From Thiobacillus denitrificans (GTDB lineage: Bacteria; Pseudomonadota; Gammaproteobacteria; Burkholderiales; Thiobacillaceae): DNA of 64,000 nt. Positions 8,274 through 17,553 of the stretch are shown one piece after another (the first letter of the stretch is position 1; every line of letters starts with the position of its first letter). Under the pieces are notes generated by a model that was not told where the DNA came from, ran no database searches, and was given only the letters and a program-made list of their open reading frames with translations. The position numbers were made by a program, and so were the translations under genes. The DNA lies in NCBI GenBank assembly GCA_002403375.1, contig DHHQ01000007.1, positions 6,964-70,963 on the forward strand. The letters are read 5' to 3'.

Positions 8274-8312
8274 CGGCCCGCTCAGCAAACCGCTGGCTGG
8301 CTGAGCGGGCCG
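8274..8312 (+). terminator. 13-bp perfect stem-loop after the ilvE unit
   Basis: CGGCCCGCTCAGC (8274-8286) pairs without mismatch with GCTGAGCGGGCCG (8300-8312) around a 13-base loop. It begins 10 nt after the zf-CHCC stop. There is no T-run, so intrinsic termination would be inefficient; it may instead stabilise the transcript 3' end. Confidence 0.45.
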
Positions 8313-8456
8313 GCCGCTGCCCCTGCGGCGCAAACAGTCCAAAACCCCACACCCCTGCCAACTTCGCAACACCCCGCCCCCCAGAAAAGGCGTGCGACTC
8401 ACGCCCGGCCCGCGATTTCGCAAGCCAGCCGACGGTCGCGCCCCCTCCGGAGCTGG

Positions 8457-8472
8457 TGGAACGGAACTTGCT
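8457..8472 (+). promoter_or_regulatory. sigma-54 (RpoN) promoter before the glycosyltransferase
   Basis: TGGAACGGAACTTGCT matches the -24/-12 consensus TGGCACGNNNNTTGCW at every fixed position but one, with GG at 8458-8459 and GC at 8470-8471 correctly spaced. Transcription would begin near 8483, 66 nt before the ATG at 8549. Bases 8313-8456 upstream contain no gene and could hold an activator site; I see no clear repeat there. Confidence 0.75.
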
Positions 8473-8548
8473 GAGTGATGCAGCCCGTAGCGCCGAACAC
8501 ATACCGCCAGAACCAAAGCCTTGCAGCCGAGGCGCAGCCTCGAAGAAG

Positions 8549-9877
8549 ATGTCCGACAACAAGAAAACACCTCCCCTCTACATTCCGGTCCGACTCAAGT
8601 TCGGCATTTCGCTCATCGCCGCGCTCGCCTGGGCCGTCTTTTCCTATTTCGTCGCACAGCGCTGGATAGCGGACCTTTCCGCCTACATCGGCGAGCCGGC
8701 CGCCCACCTGATCATCTTCGGCATCGCCATCATTCCCGGATTCATGAACGCCTTCCTGGTCTCGAGCCTGCTGATGGACCGCAGGCCGCCGCTCAGGCAG
8801 GCGGCCACCGGGGCGCTGCCGGCGGTTTCGATCCTCGTCGCCGCCTACAACGAGGAGGATCGCATCCTCGAGACGATCGAATCGATCGGCAAGCAGAACT
8901 ACCCCGGGCCGTTCGAGGTCATCGTCGTCGACGACGGCTCGACCGACCGGACACGCGAGCAGCTCGCGTCGATCAGCCATCCCTGGCTGCACGTCATCAA
9001 CGTCGAACGCAACGGCGGCAAGGCGGCCGCGCTGAACCGGGCGCTGGCGGTCGCCACGCATCCGCTGGTGATCACGGTCGACGGCGACTCCTATCTCTAC
9101 AAGGACGCGCTGCACAACCTGGTGCTGCGCTACCTCAACGACCCGCCCAGCACCGCGGCCGTCGCAGGCGCGGTGCTGGTCAGGAATTCGCGCCACAACC
9201 TCGTCACCAAGATGCAGGAGTGGGACTACTTCCACGGCATCTCGGCGGTCAAGCGGCTGCAGTCGCTCTACCAGGGAACCCTGGTGGCGCAGGGCGCGTT
9301 TTCGATCTACCGGGCCGACGTCCTCAGGGAAGTGGGGGGCTGGAAAGACACTGTCGGCGAGGACATCGTGCTCACCTGGGCCATCCTCGAACGCGGCTAC
9401 CGCGTCGGCTTCGCGGAAAACGCCTGTCTCTTCACCAACGCGCCCGAAACCTGGCGGCAGTTCATCCGCCAGCGGCAGCGCTGGTCGCGCGGCCTGATCG
9501 AGGCGTTCAAGGCCCACTGGCGGCTGCTGTTCCACCGCCGGATGTCGACGCTCTTCATCTGGTGGAACCTCGGCTTCCCCTATCTCGACCTGGTCTACAC
9601 CTTCGTCTTCATCCCGGGCGTGATCCTCGCGCTGGCGGGCTACTACTTCATCGCCGGCCCGCTGACGCTCCTGGTCCTGCCGCTGGCGATGCTGATCAAC
9701 TATCTGATGTACCGCATCCAGAACAGGATGTTCCACGAACAGCACCTGAAGGTCAGGAAGAACGTGCTCGGCTTCCTTTTCTATTCGATTCTCTACAGCA
9801 TCGTGCTGCAGCCCGCCTGCGTGGTCGGGTATCTCAAGGAATTCTTCGCGCGCAAAAAGAATTGGGGCACCAAGTGA
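8549..9877 (+). CDS. membrane glycosyltransferase family 2, PgaC-like
   Basis: This 442-aa protein has two N-terminal membrane segments (residues about 15-65), a cytoplasmic GT2 domain, and three or four C-terminal segments. Catalytic motifs are VSILVAAYNEED, VVDDGSTD, TVDGDS, GEDIVLTW and the processive signature RQRQRWSRG (QxxRW type). This is the layout of beta-1,6-N-acetylglucosamine (PgaC/IcaA), hyaluronan or cellulose synthases, which polymerise and export a polysaccharide. The ATG at 8549 is chosen; the frame upstream is not protein-like. The next gene overlaps its stop. The sigma-54 promoter upstream suggests conditional expression. The polymer cannot be assigned: no pgaA, pgaB or pgaD is present. 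Confidence 0.85.
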   Translation: MSDNKKTPPLYIPVRLKFGISLIAALAWAVFSYFVAQRWIADLSAYIGEPAAHLIIFGIAIIPGFMNAFLVSSLLMDRRPPLRQAATGALPAVSILVAAYNEEDRILETIESIGKQNYPGPFEVIVVDDGSTDRTREQLASISHPWLHVINVERNGGKAAALNRALAVATHPLVITVDGDSYLYKDALHNLVLRYLNDPPSTAAVAGAVLVRNSRHNLVTKMQEWDYFHGISAVKRLQSLYQGTLVAQGAFSIYRADVLREVGGWKDTVGEDIVLTWAILERGYRVGFAENACLFTNAPETWRQFIRQRQRWSRGLIEAFKAHWRLLFHRRMSTLFIWWNLGFPYLDLVYTFVFIPGVILALAGYYFIAGPLTLLVLPLAMLINYLMYRIQNRMFHEQHLKVRKNVLGFLFYSILYSIVLQPACVVGYLKEFFARKKNWGTK

Positions 9878-11277
9878 TCAGAAAAGCAGCATTGGCCCTG
9901 GGCATGGTCGCCGCGTTTTCCGCCCACTCGCAGCAGCTGTCGCTCGACAGCCTCTATTCGCGCGACACCGACGAGACCCGCGTCTTCGCCAACACGCTCA
10001 CCGCCTGGCGGCATTCCATGCCGACCCCCGACACGCAGGTCATGAGCTGGTACACGACCCTCGACATCGACCTCGACAACACCCGCCAGGGACAGCTGCG
10101 GCTGAATCTCCAGGCCGACTCGCCCGCGGCCGCGGTCACCCTGCTGCCCGGTGTCGACTTCACCGGGGCGGCCGTGAAGGCGCGCGTCCGCGTCGCGAAC
10201 TGGGCCGACCTCGCCGGGCTGACGCTGGTGTTCGGCTCGGACGGCATCGCCGCGACCAACACCGTCACGCTCGACCTCAAGAGCCGGCTCGCCGACCCGC
10301 CAGACGGCGAATGGATCGAGGTCGTCGTGCGGGTTTCCGAGCTGGAGCGCTACAACGACGCAGACCTCGCCCGCATCGACTTCGCGATGATCCGCGCGCA
10401 GGGCAGGCCGGGCAGCCACGTCGACGTCGGCACCGTCTCGCTGCTGCGTCCGGCGACCGAGCACGCGGCGGGAACCGAAGTGAAGATCTTCGATCCCCGC
10501 TTCGACGTGACCCGCAAGCTCGTCCGCAACGCGGCTGACACCGGCCGCCTGTTCAACTACGGCGCGCAGGTCACCCGCCTCGACGTCGAGAACGACGCAG
10601 GCGACGCGCGCCTGGCGAGCGACGCGCGCGTCCTCGCCAGCGCTTCGTTCGGCCGCGTCCACCTCGCAGGCTCGCTCGGCGTCCTGGATTCGGCAACCAC
10701 GACGACGGTAGGCTCCGCCGAAGCGGTCTGGCAGGCGCTCGATCCGCTCACCCTCTCGCTGGGACACGCCCGCAACGCGATCGACACGGTCGAGGCGCTG
10801 CAGGCCGACATCGTGCAGGACGCCTTCACCTTCGCTGCCGACTACACCGCGGAGCGATGGGGGGCCTATGCGAGCGCCGCGGAAATCGACTACTCCGACG
10901 GCAACGACAGGTCGATGCTGACCACCAAGGTCCACGCCGGCGTAAGCGAAAAATCGGCCACCCACGTCTACCTGCGCACCCGCCACTACCGCAACTCCGA
11001 CCCGTACAGCCCCTACTACTATTCGCCGGAAAGCTACGGCCGCTGGCTGGTCGGCGTCTCGTCGCGCGTTCGCGCAGGCGAGCACCTCGTCGTCGCGGGC
11101 CACGTCGACGCCGGCCGGCAGAAGGCAGACGGCGAGAGCGACCTGGGATGGACCACCCAGCTCAGACTCGAATCGAGGCCCGCCAAGGAGTGGATGTTCA
11201 AGGCCACGATGGGCATCGACCAGACGCGCCCCGATTACCGGTACAAGTACATCATGGGTTACATCGTCTACCAGTAG
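9874..11277 (+). CDS. exported, probably outer-membrane protein paired with the glycosyltransferase
   Basis: This 467-aa protein starts at a GTG that overlaps the glycosyltransferase stop (GTGA), so the two are translationally coupled. Residues 1-19 form a signal peptide (ALALGMVAAFSAHS). Residues about 45-190 look like a beta-sandwich carbohydrate-binding region. From about residue 220 on there are alternating hydrophobic/polar strands with aromatic girdles, ending in YKYIMGYIVYQ, as in beta-barrels. I know no named family for it. By position it may help export or surface placement of the polymer made by its partner. Confidence 0.6.
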   Translation: MIRKAALALGMVAAFSAHSQQLSLDSLYSRDTDETRVFANTLTAWRHSMPTPDTQVMSWYTTLDIDLDNTRQGQLRLNLQADSPAAAVTLLPGVDFTGAAVKARVRVANWADLAGLTLVFGSDGIAATNTVTLDLKSRLADPPDGEWIEVVVRVSELERYNDADLARIDFAMIRAQGRPGSHVDVGTVSLLRPATEHAAGTEVKIFDPRFDVTRKLVRNAADTGRLFNYGAQVTRLDVENDAGDARLASDARVLASASFGRVHLAGSLGVLDSATTTTVGSAEAVWQALDPLTLSLGHARNAIDTVEALQADIVQDAFTFAADYTAERWGAYASAAEIDYSDGNDRSMLTTKVHAGVSEKSATHVYLRTRHYRNSDPYSPYYYSPESYGRWLVGVSSRVRAGEHLVVAGHVDAGRQKADGESDLGWTTQLRLESRPAKEWMFKATMGIDQTRPDYRYKYIMGYIVYQ

Positions 11278-11342
11278 CGCGAATCGCCAAGGCCGCCGTA
11301 CGCGTTTAGAATCGGCTGACCTTACGAACGCGCTGCCGCCCG

Positions 11343-11765
11343 ATGAGTTTCCCCTCCCCCGAAGCCGCCGAAGCCGCCTTCTACGCCGCCTTCGAGGCCC
11401 GTTCGCTCGACGCCATGATGGCCGTCTGGACCGACGACGACCGCATCGCCTGCATCCATCCGCTGTCCGCGCCGCTCGACGGCCGGGCCGCCGTTGCAGC
11501 GGGCTGGCGCAGCATGTTCGAGGCCGCCGGCAAGTTCAGCGTCCAGGCCGAGCTCGCGCACGAGATACGCGAGCCCGGCCAGGTGATCCGCATCGTGCGC
11601 GAATACCTGACCATCGGCGAGGAGACCGAACCGCGCCCGCCGATCCTCGCCACCAACGTCTACCGCCGCGACGCCGACGGCTGGCGCATGGTGCTGCACC
11701 ACGCCTCGCCGCTCCAGGTCGGCGGCACGCCGCCCGCGCGCACCCCGCCGGTCGTCCTGCACTAG
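11343..11765 (+). CDS. SnoaL-like / NTF2-fold protein
   Basis: This 140-aa protein shows the DUF4440/SnoaL pattern: PEAAEAAFYAAFEARSLDAMMAVWTDDDRIACIHP at the start, GRAAVAAGWRSMF in the middle and TNVYRRDADGWRMVLHHASP near the end. These small cone-shaped folds serve as isomerases, hydratases or ligand-binding proteins, and the sequence alone does not tell which. It lies 8 nt before the YheT-like gene. Confidence 0.75.
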   Translation: MSFPSPEAAEAAFYAAFEARSLDAMMAVWTDDDRIACIHPLSAPLDGRAAVAAGWRSMFEAAGKFSVQAELAHEIREPGQVIRIVREYLTIGEETEPRPPILATNVYRRDADGWRMVLHHASPLQVGGTPPARTPPVVLH

Positions 11766-11773
11766 ACAGGTCG

Positions 11774-12742
11774 GTGAGGCCGTCCACCTACCGCGCGCCC
11801 GCCTGGCTGCCCGGCGGCCACCTGCAGACCCTCTACCCGAGCCTGCTGATCCGCGGCCCCGCGGTCGCCTACCGGCGCGAACGGCTGGAACTCCCCGACG
11901 GCGACTTCCTCGACTTCGACTGGGTCGACAGTGACGCCGGCGCCCCGGTCGTCGTGCTGTTCCACGGGCTCGAGGGCAGCGCCGGCAGCCCCTACGCGCG
12001 CAGCCTGATGGCCGCCGTCCGGGCGCGCGGCTGGCACGGCGTGGTGGCGCACTTCCGCGGCTGCTCGGGCGAGGACAACCGCCTGCCGCGCGCCTATTTC
12101 GCCGGCGACAGCGCCGACGTCGCGTGCATGCTGCGCCACGTCAGGTCTCTGCATGCCGGCGCACCGCTGTTCGCAGTCGGCGTGTCGCTCGGCGGCAACG
12201 CGCTGCTCAAGTGGCTGGGCGAGACCGGCGACGCCGGGACCGCACTGCTGCAGCGCGCAGCCGCCGTGTCGGCGCCGCTCGACCTCGCGGCCGCAGGCGA
12301 GGCGCTCGACCGCGGCTTCAACCGGCGCGTCTACACCGCGCACTTCCTCGCGACGCTCAAGCGGAAGGCGCTCCGCAAGGCGCAGCGGTTCCCCGATCTG
12401 CTGGACGTCGAGGCGATCGGCGCCGCCTCGACCTTCCGCGAGTTCGACACGCTGGTCACCGCACGCCTGCACGGCTTTCGCGACGCCGACGACTACTGGC
12501 ACAGGGTGTCGTCGAAGCCGCTGCTCAAATCGATCGCGGTGCCGACGCTGGTCATCAATGCGCGAAACGACCCCTTCCTGCCGATGCAGGCGCTGCCGAC
12601 GGCCGCCGACGTCTCGCCCGCGGTCGTGCTCGAGCAGCCCGCGACGGGCGGCCACGTCGGCTTTCCGTCCGGCCCCTTCCCCGGCCACCTCGGCTGGCTG
12701 CCGCGGCGGCTGATGCAGCATTTCGACACGCAGCGCGGTTAG
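11774..12742 (+). CDS. YheT-family alpha/beta hydrolase
   Basis: This 322-aa protein has the YheT/ABHD1-3 opening APAWLPGGHLQTLYPSLL, the oxyanion strand VVLFHGLEGSAGSPYA and the nucleophile elbow GVSLGGNALLKWLGE. The acid and histidine can be placed in NARNDPFLP and GGHVGFPSGPFPG. The family is poorly defined biochemically, with likely esterase activity on lipids. The start is a GTG, 8 nt after the preceding gene, suggesting an operon. Confidence 0.85.
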   Translation: MRPSTYRAPAWLPGGHLQTLYPSLLIRGPAVAYRRERLELPDGDFLDFDWVDSDAGAPVVVLFHGLEGSAGSPYARSLMAAVRARGWHGVVAHFRGCSGEDNRLPRAYFAGDSADVACMLRHVRSLHAGAPLFAVGVSLGGNALLKWLGETGDAGTALLQRAAAVSAPLDLAAAGEALDRGFNRRVYTAHFLATLKRKALRKAQRFPDLLDVEAIGAASTFREFDTLVTARLHGFRDADDYWHRVSSKPLLKSIAVPTLVINARNDPFLPMQALPTAADVSPAVVLEQPATGGHVGFPSGPFPGHLGWLPRRLMQHFDTQRG

Positions 12743-12773
12743 AATCGACGCATCTGCCACCAGGGAGCGTTTT

Positions 12774-14147
12774 GTGGAATACCCCAAGGAAATCTTCAAG
12801 GCCTACGACATCCGCGGCATCGTCGGCAAGACCTTCACCCCCGAGATCGTCGAGGCGATCGGCCACGCGATCGGCTCCGAGGCCGCGGCGCGCGGCCAGA
12901 CCGAAATCTGCATCGGCCGCGACGGCCGCCTGTCCGGCCCCGACATGGCCGCGGCGCTGGCGCGCGGCATCCGCAAGGCCGGCATCGGCGTCGTCGACCT
13001 CGGCATGGTCGCCACCCCGATGACCTATTTCGCCGCCTACCAGCTCGGCACGAACAGCGCGGTCATGGTCACCGGCAGCCACAACCCGCCCGACTACAAC
13101 GGCCTGAAGATGGTGCTCGGCGGCGAAACGCTGTCGGGCGACACCATCCAGGCGCTGCGCCAGCGTCTCGTCGACGGCAATCTCGCCCACGGCGAAGGCA
13201 GCTACCGCGAATACGACATCGCCGGCGAATACCTCGCGCGCATCGTCTCCGACGTCAAGCTCGCGCGCCCGATGAAGATCGCCGTCGACTGCGGCAACGG
13301 CGTGCCCGGCGCGTTCGCGCCCAAGCTGTACCGCGACATGGGCTGCCAGGTCGACGAGCTCTTCTGCGAGGTCGACGGCAACTTCCCCAACCACCACCCC
13401 GACCCCTCGCAACCGAAGAACCTGCAGGACCTGATCGCGCGTGTGAAATCCAGCGACGCCGAGATCGGCCTGGCCTTCGACGGCGACGGCGACCGTCTAG
13501 GCGTCGTCACCAAGGACGGCACGATCATCTTCCCCGACCGCCAGCTGATGCTGTTCGCCGACGACGTGCTCAGCCGCAACCCGGGCGCCGAGATCATTTT
13601 CGACGTCAAGTCGACGCGCAAGCTGTTCGGCTGGATCCGCGAGCGCGGCGGCCGTCCGCTGCTGTGGAAGACCGGCCACAGCTTCATCAAGGCGAAGATG
13701 AAGGAGACCGGCGCGCTGCTCGCCGGCGAGATGAGCGGCCACGTGTTCTTCAAGGAGCGCTGGTACGGCTTCGACGACGGCCTCTACGCCGGCGCCCGCC
13801 TGCTCGAGTACCTGTCGAAGCAGGCCGACATCGACGCCACCCTGCACGGCCTGCCCGACACGGTGAACACGCCCGAGCTCAACATCAAGATGGCCGAGGG
13901 CGAGCACTACGCGCTGATGCAGACGCTACAGAAGACCGCGAAATTTCCCGACGCGCAGGAAGTCATCACCCTCGACGGCCTGCGCGTCGAGTACGCCGAC
14001 GGCTTCGGCCTCGCGCGCCCGTCGAACACCACGCCGGTGATCGTGCTGCGCTTCGAGGCCGACAACGCAGAGGCGCTCGAGCGCATCCAGGCCGACTTCC
14101 GCCGCGTGCTCCACGAGGCAGCGCCCGGGCTCGCGCTGCCGTTCTGA
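12774..14147 (+). CDS. phosphomannomutase/phosphoglucomutase
   Basis: This 457-aa alpha-D-phosphohexomutase has all four family sites: the phosphoserine loop VTGSHNPPDYNG (Ser near residue 100), the metal loop FDGDGDRLGV near residue 236, the sugar-binding loop GEMSGH, and the phosphate-binding end RPSNTTPVIVLRFEA. It resembles AlgC/ManB and interconverts hexose 6- and 1-phosphates for nucleotide-sugar and polysaccharide synthesis. The start is a GTG. It could supply precursors to the glycosyltransferase upstream, but that is only positional. Confidence 0.92.
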   Translation: MEYPKEIFKAYDIRGIVGKTFTPEIVEAIGHAIGSEAAARGQTEICIGRDGRLSGPDMAAALARGIRKAGIGVVDLGMVATPMTYFAAYQLGTNSAVMVTGSHNPPDYNGLKMVLGGETLSGDTIQALRQRLVDGNLAHGEGSYREYDIAGEYLARIVSDVKLARPMKIAVDCGNGVPGAFAPKLYRDMGCQVDELFCEVDGNFPNHHPDPSQPKNLQDLIARVKSSDAEIGLAFDGDGDRLGVVTKDGTIIFPDRQLMLFADDVLSRNPGAEIIFDVKSTRKLFGWIRERGGRPLLWKTGHSFIKAKMKETGALLAGEMSGHVFFKERWYGFDDGLYAGARLLEYLSKQADIDATLHGLPDTVNTPELNIKMAEGEHYALMQTLQKTAKFPDAQEVITLDGLRVEYADGFGLARPSNTTPVIVLRFEADNAEALERIQADFRRVLHEAAPGLALPF

Positions 14148-14271
14148 CCGCGCGGGCGGCTTCGCTCGGGGCGGCGGTTGCGGTCGAAGCGCACCGCAAC
14201 CCCGCCCGCGAACCGCCCAGGCAAGCCCGGTGAGGCTGCGCGTTCCGCGCTAGAATCCGCAACACGTTTCC

Positions 14272-15249
14272 ATGCCGCGGGGTGCCACCATCGACTGCCT
14301 GCTCTTCCACGACGCCAGGGTCGAAACGATCGCGTTCGACGACATCAGCGAGCACATCGCCCATCCCGACCGCTTCATCTGGGTCGAACTGGAATCGCCC
14401 GACAGCAGGACGGTCGCGAAGCTGGGCGAGGAATTCGGGCTGCACGAACTCGCACTGGAGGACGCCATCTCCTCCCACCAGCGGCCGAAGATCGAGGAAT
14501 ACGGCGAACACCTGTTCATCGCCGTGCGCACGGTGCAGCTGTGGAACGAGCGCATCGACATCGGCGAAACGCACGTGTTCGCCGGCAGCAACTTCGTCAT
14601 CGCGATCCGCCACGGCGCGGGCAGCGGCTACGCCCGCGTCGCCGAGCGGCTGCGCGGCGCGAAGAACGGCGCCCGCGTCGGTGCACCGTACACGCTCTAC
14701 CTGGTGCTCGACCTCATCGTCGACCAGTTCAAGCCGGTGATGGAAGCCATGCACCAGCGCTTCCAGACGCTCGAGAGCCTGCTGATCGGCGGCAGCGAAC
14801 TCGGCCGCGCCAACCTCGAGCGCCTCTACGCCCTGAAGCGCGAACTCACCCTGCTGCGCGACGCTGCCGAGCCGATCCAGGAGATCACGCAGGACCTGAT
14901 CCGCATGCATCCCGAGTTCGTCATCCGCGAACTCAAGGCCTACTACCGCGACGTGCACGACCACGCGGTGCGGGTGTCGACCGCCATTAGCCATCTGCGC
15001 AATTCGACCTCCGATGCGATGCAGTTCCACCTCGCCTCGCTGTCGCTGAAGCAGAACGAATCGGTGCAGAAGCTCGCCGGATGGGGCGCGCTGCTGGCGC
15101 TGCCGACGGTGGTGTTCAGCCTCTACGGCATGAATTTCCGGTTCATGCCGGAACTGGAGTGGCCGTGGGCCTACCCTGCGCTGCTGGGGGCGACCGGCGT
15201 GGCCGTGGTGGTGCTGTACCGGCGCCTCAAACGGCGCGGCTGGATCTAG
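14272..15249 (+). CDS. corA: CorA-type magnesium/divalent cation channel
   Basis: This 325-aa protein has a long soluble N-terminal funnel (WVELESPDSRTVAKLGEEFGLHELALED) followed by the stalk helix and two C-terminal membrane helices. The first ends with the selectivity motif YGMNF and the second is WAYPALLGATGVAVVVLYR. CorA pentamers mediate Mg2+ (or Co2+/Ni2+) uptake across the inner membrane. Length and topology are typical. The start ATG at 14272 is the first methionine after a non-coding gap of 124 nt. Confidence 0.92.
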   Translation: MPRGATIDCLLFHDARVETIAFDDISEHIAHPDRFIWVELESPDSRTVAKLGEEFGLHELALEDAISSHQRPKIEEYGEHLFIAVRTVQLWNERIDIGETHVFAGSNFVIAIRHGAGSGYARVAERLRGAKNGARVGAPYTLYLVLDLIVDQFKPVMEAMHQRFQTLESLLIGGSELGRANLERLYALKRELTLLRDAAEPIQEITQDLIRMHPEFVIRELKAYYRDVHDHAVRVSTAISHLRNSTSDAMQFHLASLSLKQNESVQKLAGWGALLALPTVVFSLYGMNFRFMPELEWPWAYPALLGATGVAVVVLYRRLKRRGWI

Positions 15250-15259
15250 GCAAGCCGCC

Positions 15260-16438
15260 TCAGCGCCGGACGGCGCGCGCGTAGCGGATGCGCGTGCCGG
15301 CCGCGTCGTCGCGGTCGAGCCACACCACATGCAGGAAGCCCGCGTCGTCGAGCGTCGCCAGCGGGTCGGACTGCGCGCCCGGGCCCGTCGCCGCCGGCAC
15401 CGCGACGTCGTCGCCGAAGGCCTCGCCTTCCCACTCGGACAGCCACACGTCGGGCGTGCCGTCGCGCGCGTCGTCCCACACCGCGAGCATCCGCCCGCCA
15501 CCGTCGCCGACGACCTTGGCGTGCCACTGCGCCATGTTGTCGCCGAAGCTGTCCTGCACCTGCAGGTTCCTGCCGAAGCGGCGGGTACCGGTGTCGAACG
15601 CCGCGTAGACGTCGTAGCCCGAGAGGAAGTCGCGCTTGTCGAGCCACACCGCGGCGACGCCGGTTTCGCCCCAGGCCGCGAGCGTCGGGCGCATCGCGCC
15701 GGTGCCGGCGCCGAGCCCGTCGACGCTGCCGCTCTTGCGGTCGGACAGGCGCGCGGGCGCAGAAAAGCGGCGCCCGTCGCGGCTGTGGCTGACCATCGGC
15801 ACGGTATGGCGGTGGCGGCGATCCTCCCACGCCACGGTCACGCCGCCGTCGCCGGCGACCGCCAGCGCAGGCCAGCCCTGCTCGTCGGACGGATTGCCCG
15901 CCTCGACCGGCTGCGCCGATTCGACCGCGAGCGTGCCGTCTTTCACAGCCAAACGGGCGACGACGATGCGGTGGAAGCGCCCGGCCTGCTCGGCCCACGC
16001 CGCGTAGACGGCGTCGCCGGCGGCGGCCAGCGTGACCTGCGCGGCCTCCTGCTTCGACAGCTGCAGGGCCGTACCGCCGGGCAGCACGCGCGCGCGGACC
16101 CGCCCGCCCTCCTCCCACGCCGCGACGAAGCGGCCGGCCTCGAGCGGCACCAGCACCGGCTCGTAGCAGTCGGATTCGCTGAGCCGGGTCTCGGCGCGGA
16201 ACGCCTCGGCGTCCGCGGGCTTGGTCGCGAGGTAGCACTGCGGACGGCCGTCGCGGTTGTCCTCCCACACCACGCCGACGCTGCCGCCCGACACCGCGAC
16301 GCCCTGGCGGTTGGCCGATTCCAGATGCGGGAAGATCGCGGCGCCCTGGACCGAATTGACCGTCAGGGCATCGTCCCACTCCCATCCGGCCTGCGCCTGC
16401 GAGGCCAGCAGGGCGAACAGCAGCGCGGCCGCCCTCAC
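15260..16438 (-). CDS. secreted beta-propeller (sialidase-like) protein
   Basis: This 392-aa protein starts at a GTG that overlaps the stop of the thioredoxin gene (GTGA), with a signal peptide AALLFALLASQAQA. It contains repeated blades of the type VAWEDRR, AVWLDKRD, AVWDDARDG and VVWLDRDD, the Asp-box-like pattern of six-bladed BNR propellers. No catalytic sialidase residues could be confirmed, so a binding role is equally possible. Coupled to the upstream thioredoxin gene, it is probably periplasmic or exported. Confidence 0.65.
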   Translation of the reverse strand: MRAAALLFALLASQAQAGWEWDDALTVNSVQGAAIFPHLESANRQGVAVSGGSVGVVWEDNRDGRPQCYLATKPADAEAFRAETRLSESDCYEPVLVPLEAGRFVAAWEEGGRVRARVLPGGTALQLSKQEAAQVTLAAAGDAVYAAWAEQAGRFHRIVVARLAVKDGTLAVESAQPVEAGNPSDEQGWPALAVAGDGGVTVAWEDRRHRHTVPMVSHSRDGRRFSAPARLSDRKSGSVDGLGAGTGAMRPTLAAWGETGVAAVWLDKRDFLSGYDVYAAFDTGTRRFGRNLQVQDSFGDNMAQWHAKVVGDGGGRMLAVWDDARDGTPDVWLSEWEGEAFGDDVAVPAATGPGAQSDPLATLDDAGFLHVVWLDRDDAAGTRIRYARAVRR

Positions 16439-16926
16439 GACTTGCCGCCCAGGAACTCGAGCAGGGTCTTCTGCTTGTAGTGGCCGCCGCGCACGTAGCG
16501 GTCGTAGTCGCGGAAGTCCTGCACGGTCTTGAAGCCGGGGATCTGCATGATCTTGTCGCCCGCGGGCGTCAGGTAGACGAACAGCGGCGTGGCGAAGGCC
16601 TGCAGGCGCGCGCCCAGCTCGGCCTCGGTGATGCGCTCGCCGCTGGGCAGCGTCAGCCGCTTGCCGGATTCGGCGTCGACGTACACGAGCTCGTAGTTTT
16701 CGGTGTAGAGCTTCTTCAGCGCGGCGTCGGAAAACGTCTTCTTGTTGGTGTGGTCGCACCACGCGCAGCCGTAGCGGCCGAAGTACAGGAAGATCGGCTT
16801 GCCGCTGGATTTCGCGGCGGCGAGGCCGGCGTCGAAGCCGACGAAGGGGTAGCCGGGCGGCGGGTCGGCCAGCGCCGCGCCGGCCCACAGGCAGGCCGCG
16901 GCCGCCAGCGTGTTGAACAGGTTCAT
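16435..16926 (-). CDS. periplasmic thioredoxin-fold protein (SoxW-like)
   Basis: This 163-aa protein has a signal peptide (MNLFNTLAAAACLWAGAALA) and a thioredoxin-fold core with FLYFGRYGCAWCDHTNKKTF, giving a CAWC active site, and the cis-Pro region FATPLFVYLTPAG. It resembles SoxW/DsbD-gamma type reductants that act on periplasmic partners; the partner is unknown. AAGGAGACAAG precedes the ATG at 16926. The beta-propeller gene follows with overlapping stop/start, so a shared pathway is likely. Confidence 0.8.
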   Translation of the reverse strand: MNLFNTLAAAACLWAGAALADPPPGYPFVGFDAGLAAAKSSGKPIFLYFGRYGCAWCDHTNKKTFSDAALKKLYTENYELVYVDAESGKRLTLPSGERITEAELGARLQAFATPLFVYLTPAGDKIMQIPGFKTVQDFRDYDRYVRGGHYKQKTLLEFLGGKS

Positions 16927-16998
16927 TCTTGTCTCCTTCGATCCGATGCCCCCATTCTGATAAATTCGCCTGCTTGTGCAACTGTCCTTTCCGACCAT

Positions 16999-17553
16999 AT
17001 GAGCCACGATCCCGTCCGCATCGGCCTGGTGTCCATCAGCGACCGCGCGAGCAGCGGCGTCTACGAGGACAAGGGGCTGCCCGCCCTCGAAGCCTGGTTC
17101 GGCGAGGTGCTCGCCAACCCCGCCGAATTCGTCACCCGGCTGATTCCCGACGAGCAGGCGACCATCGAGGCGACGCTCGTCGAGCTGGCCGACGTCGAGA
17201 AGTGTTCGCTGATCCTCACCACCGGCGGCACCGGGCCGGCGCCGCGCGACGTCACGCCGGAGGCGACGCTCGCCGTCGCGCACAAGGTGCTGCCCGGCTT
17301 CGGCGAGCAGATGCGCGCGGTGTCGCTGAAGTACGTGCCGACCGCGATCCTGTCGCGCCAGGTCGGCGTCACCCGCGGCGCCAGCCTGATCCTCAACCTG
17401 CCGGGCCAGCCGAAGGCGATCAAGGAAACGCTCGACGGCGTCTTCGCCGCGGTGCCCTACTGCGTCGACCTGATCGGCGGCCCCTACCTCGAGGCGCGCC
17501 CCGACACGATCGCCGTGTTCCGTCCCAAGTCGGCGCTGCGGGCACCGGCGTGA
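16999..17553 (+). CDS. mog: molybdopterin adenylyltransferase Mog
   Basis: This 184-aa protein adenylylates molybdopterin before molybdate insertion. It shows IGLVSISDRASSGVYEDKGLPAL, the phosphate-binding TTGGTGPAPRDVTPEAT motif, SRQVGVTRGASLILNLPGQPKAI and the end YLEARPDTIAVFRPK, all typical of MogA. It is divergent from the thioredoxin gene with 72 nt between, and its stop overlaps the start of the next gene. Confidence 0.95.
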   Translation: MSHDPVRIGLVSISDRASSGVYEDKGLPALEAWFGEVLANPAEFVTRLIPDEQATIEATLVELADVEKCSLILTTGGTGPAPRDVTPEATLAVAHKVLPGFGEQMRAVSLKYVPTAILSRQVGVTRGASLILNLPGQPKAIKETLDGVFAAVPYCVDLIGGPYLEARPDTIAVFRPKSALRAPA

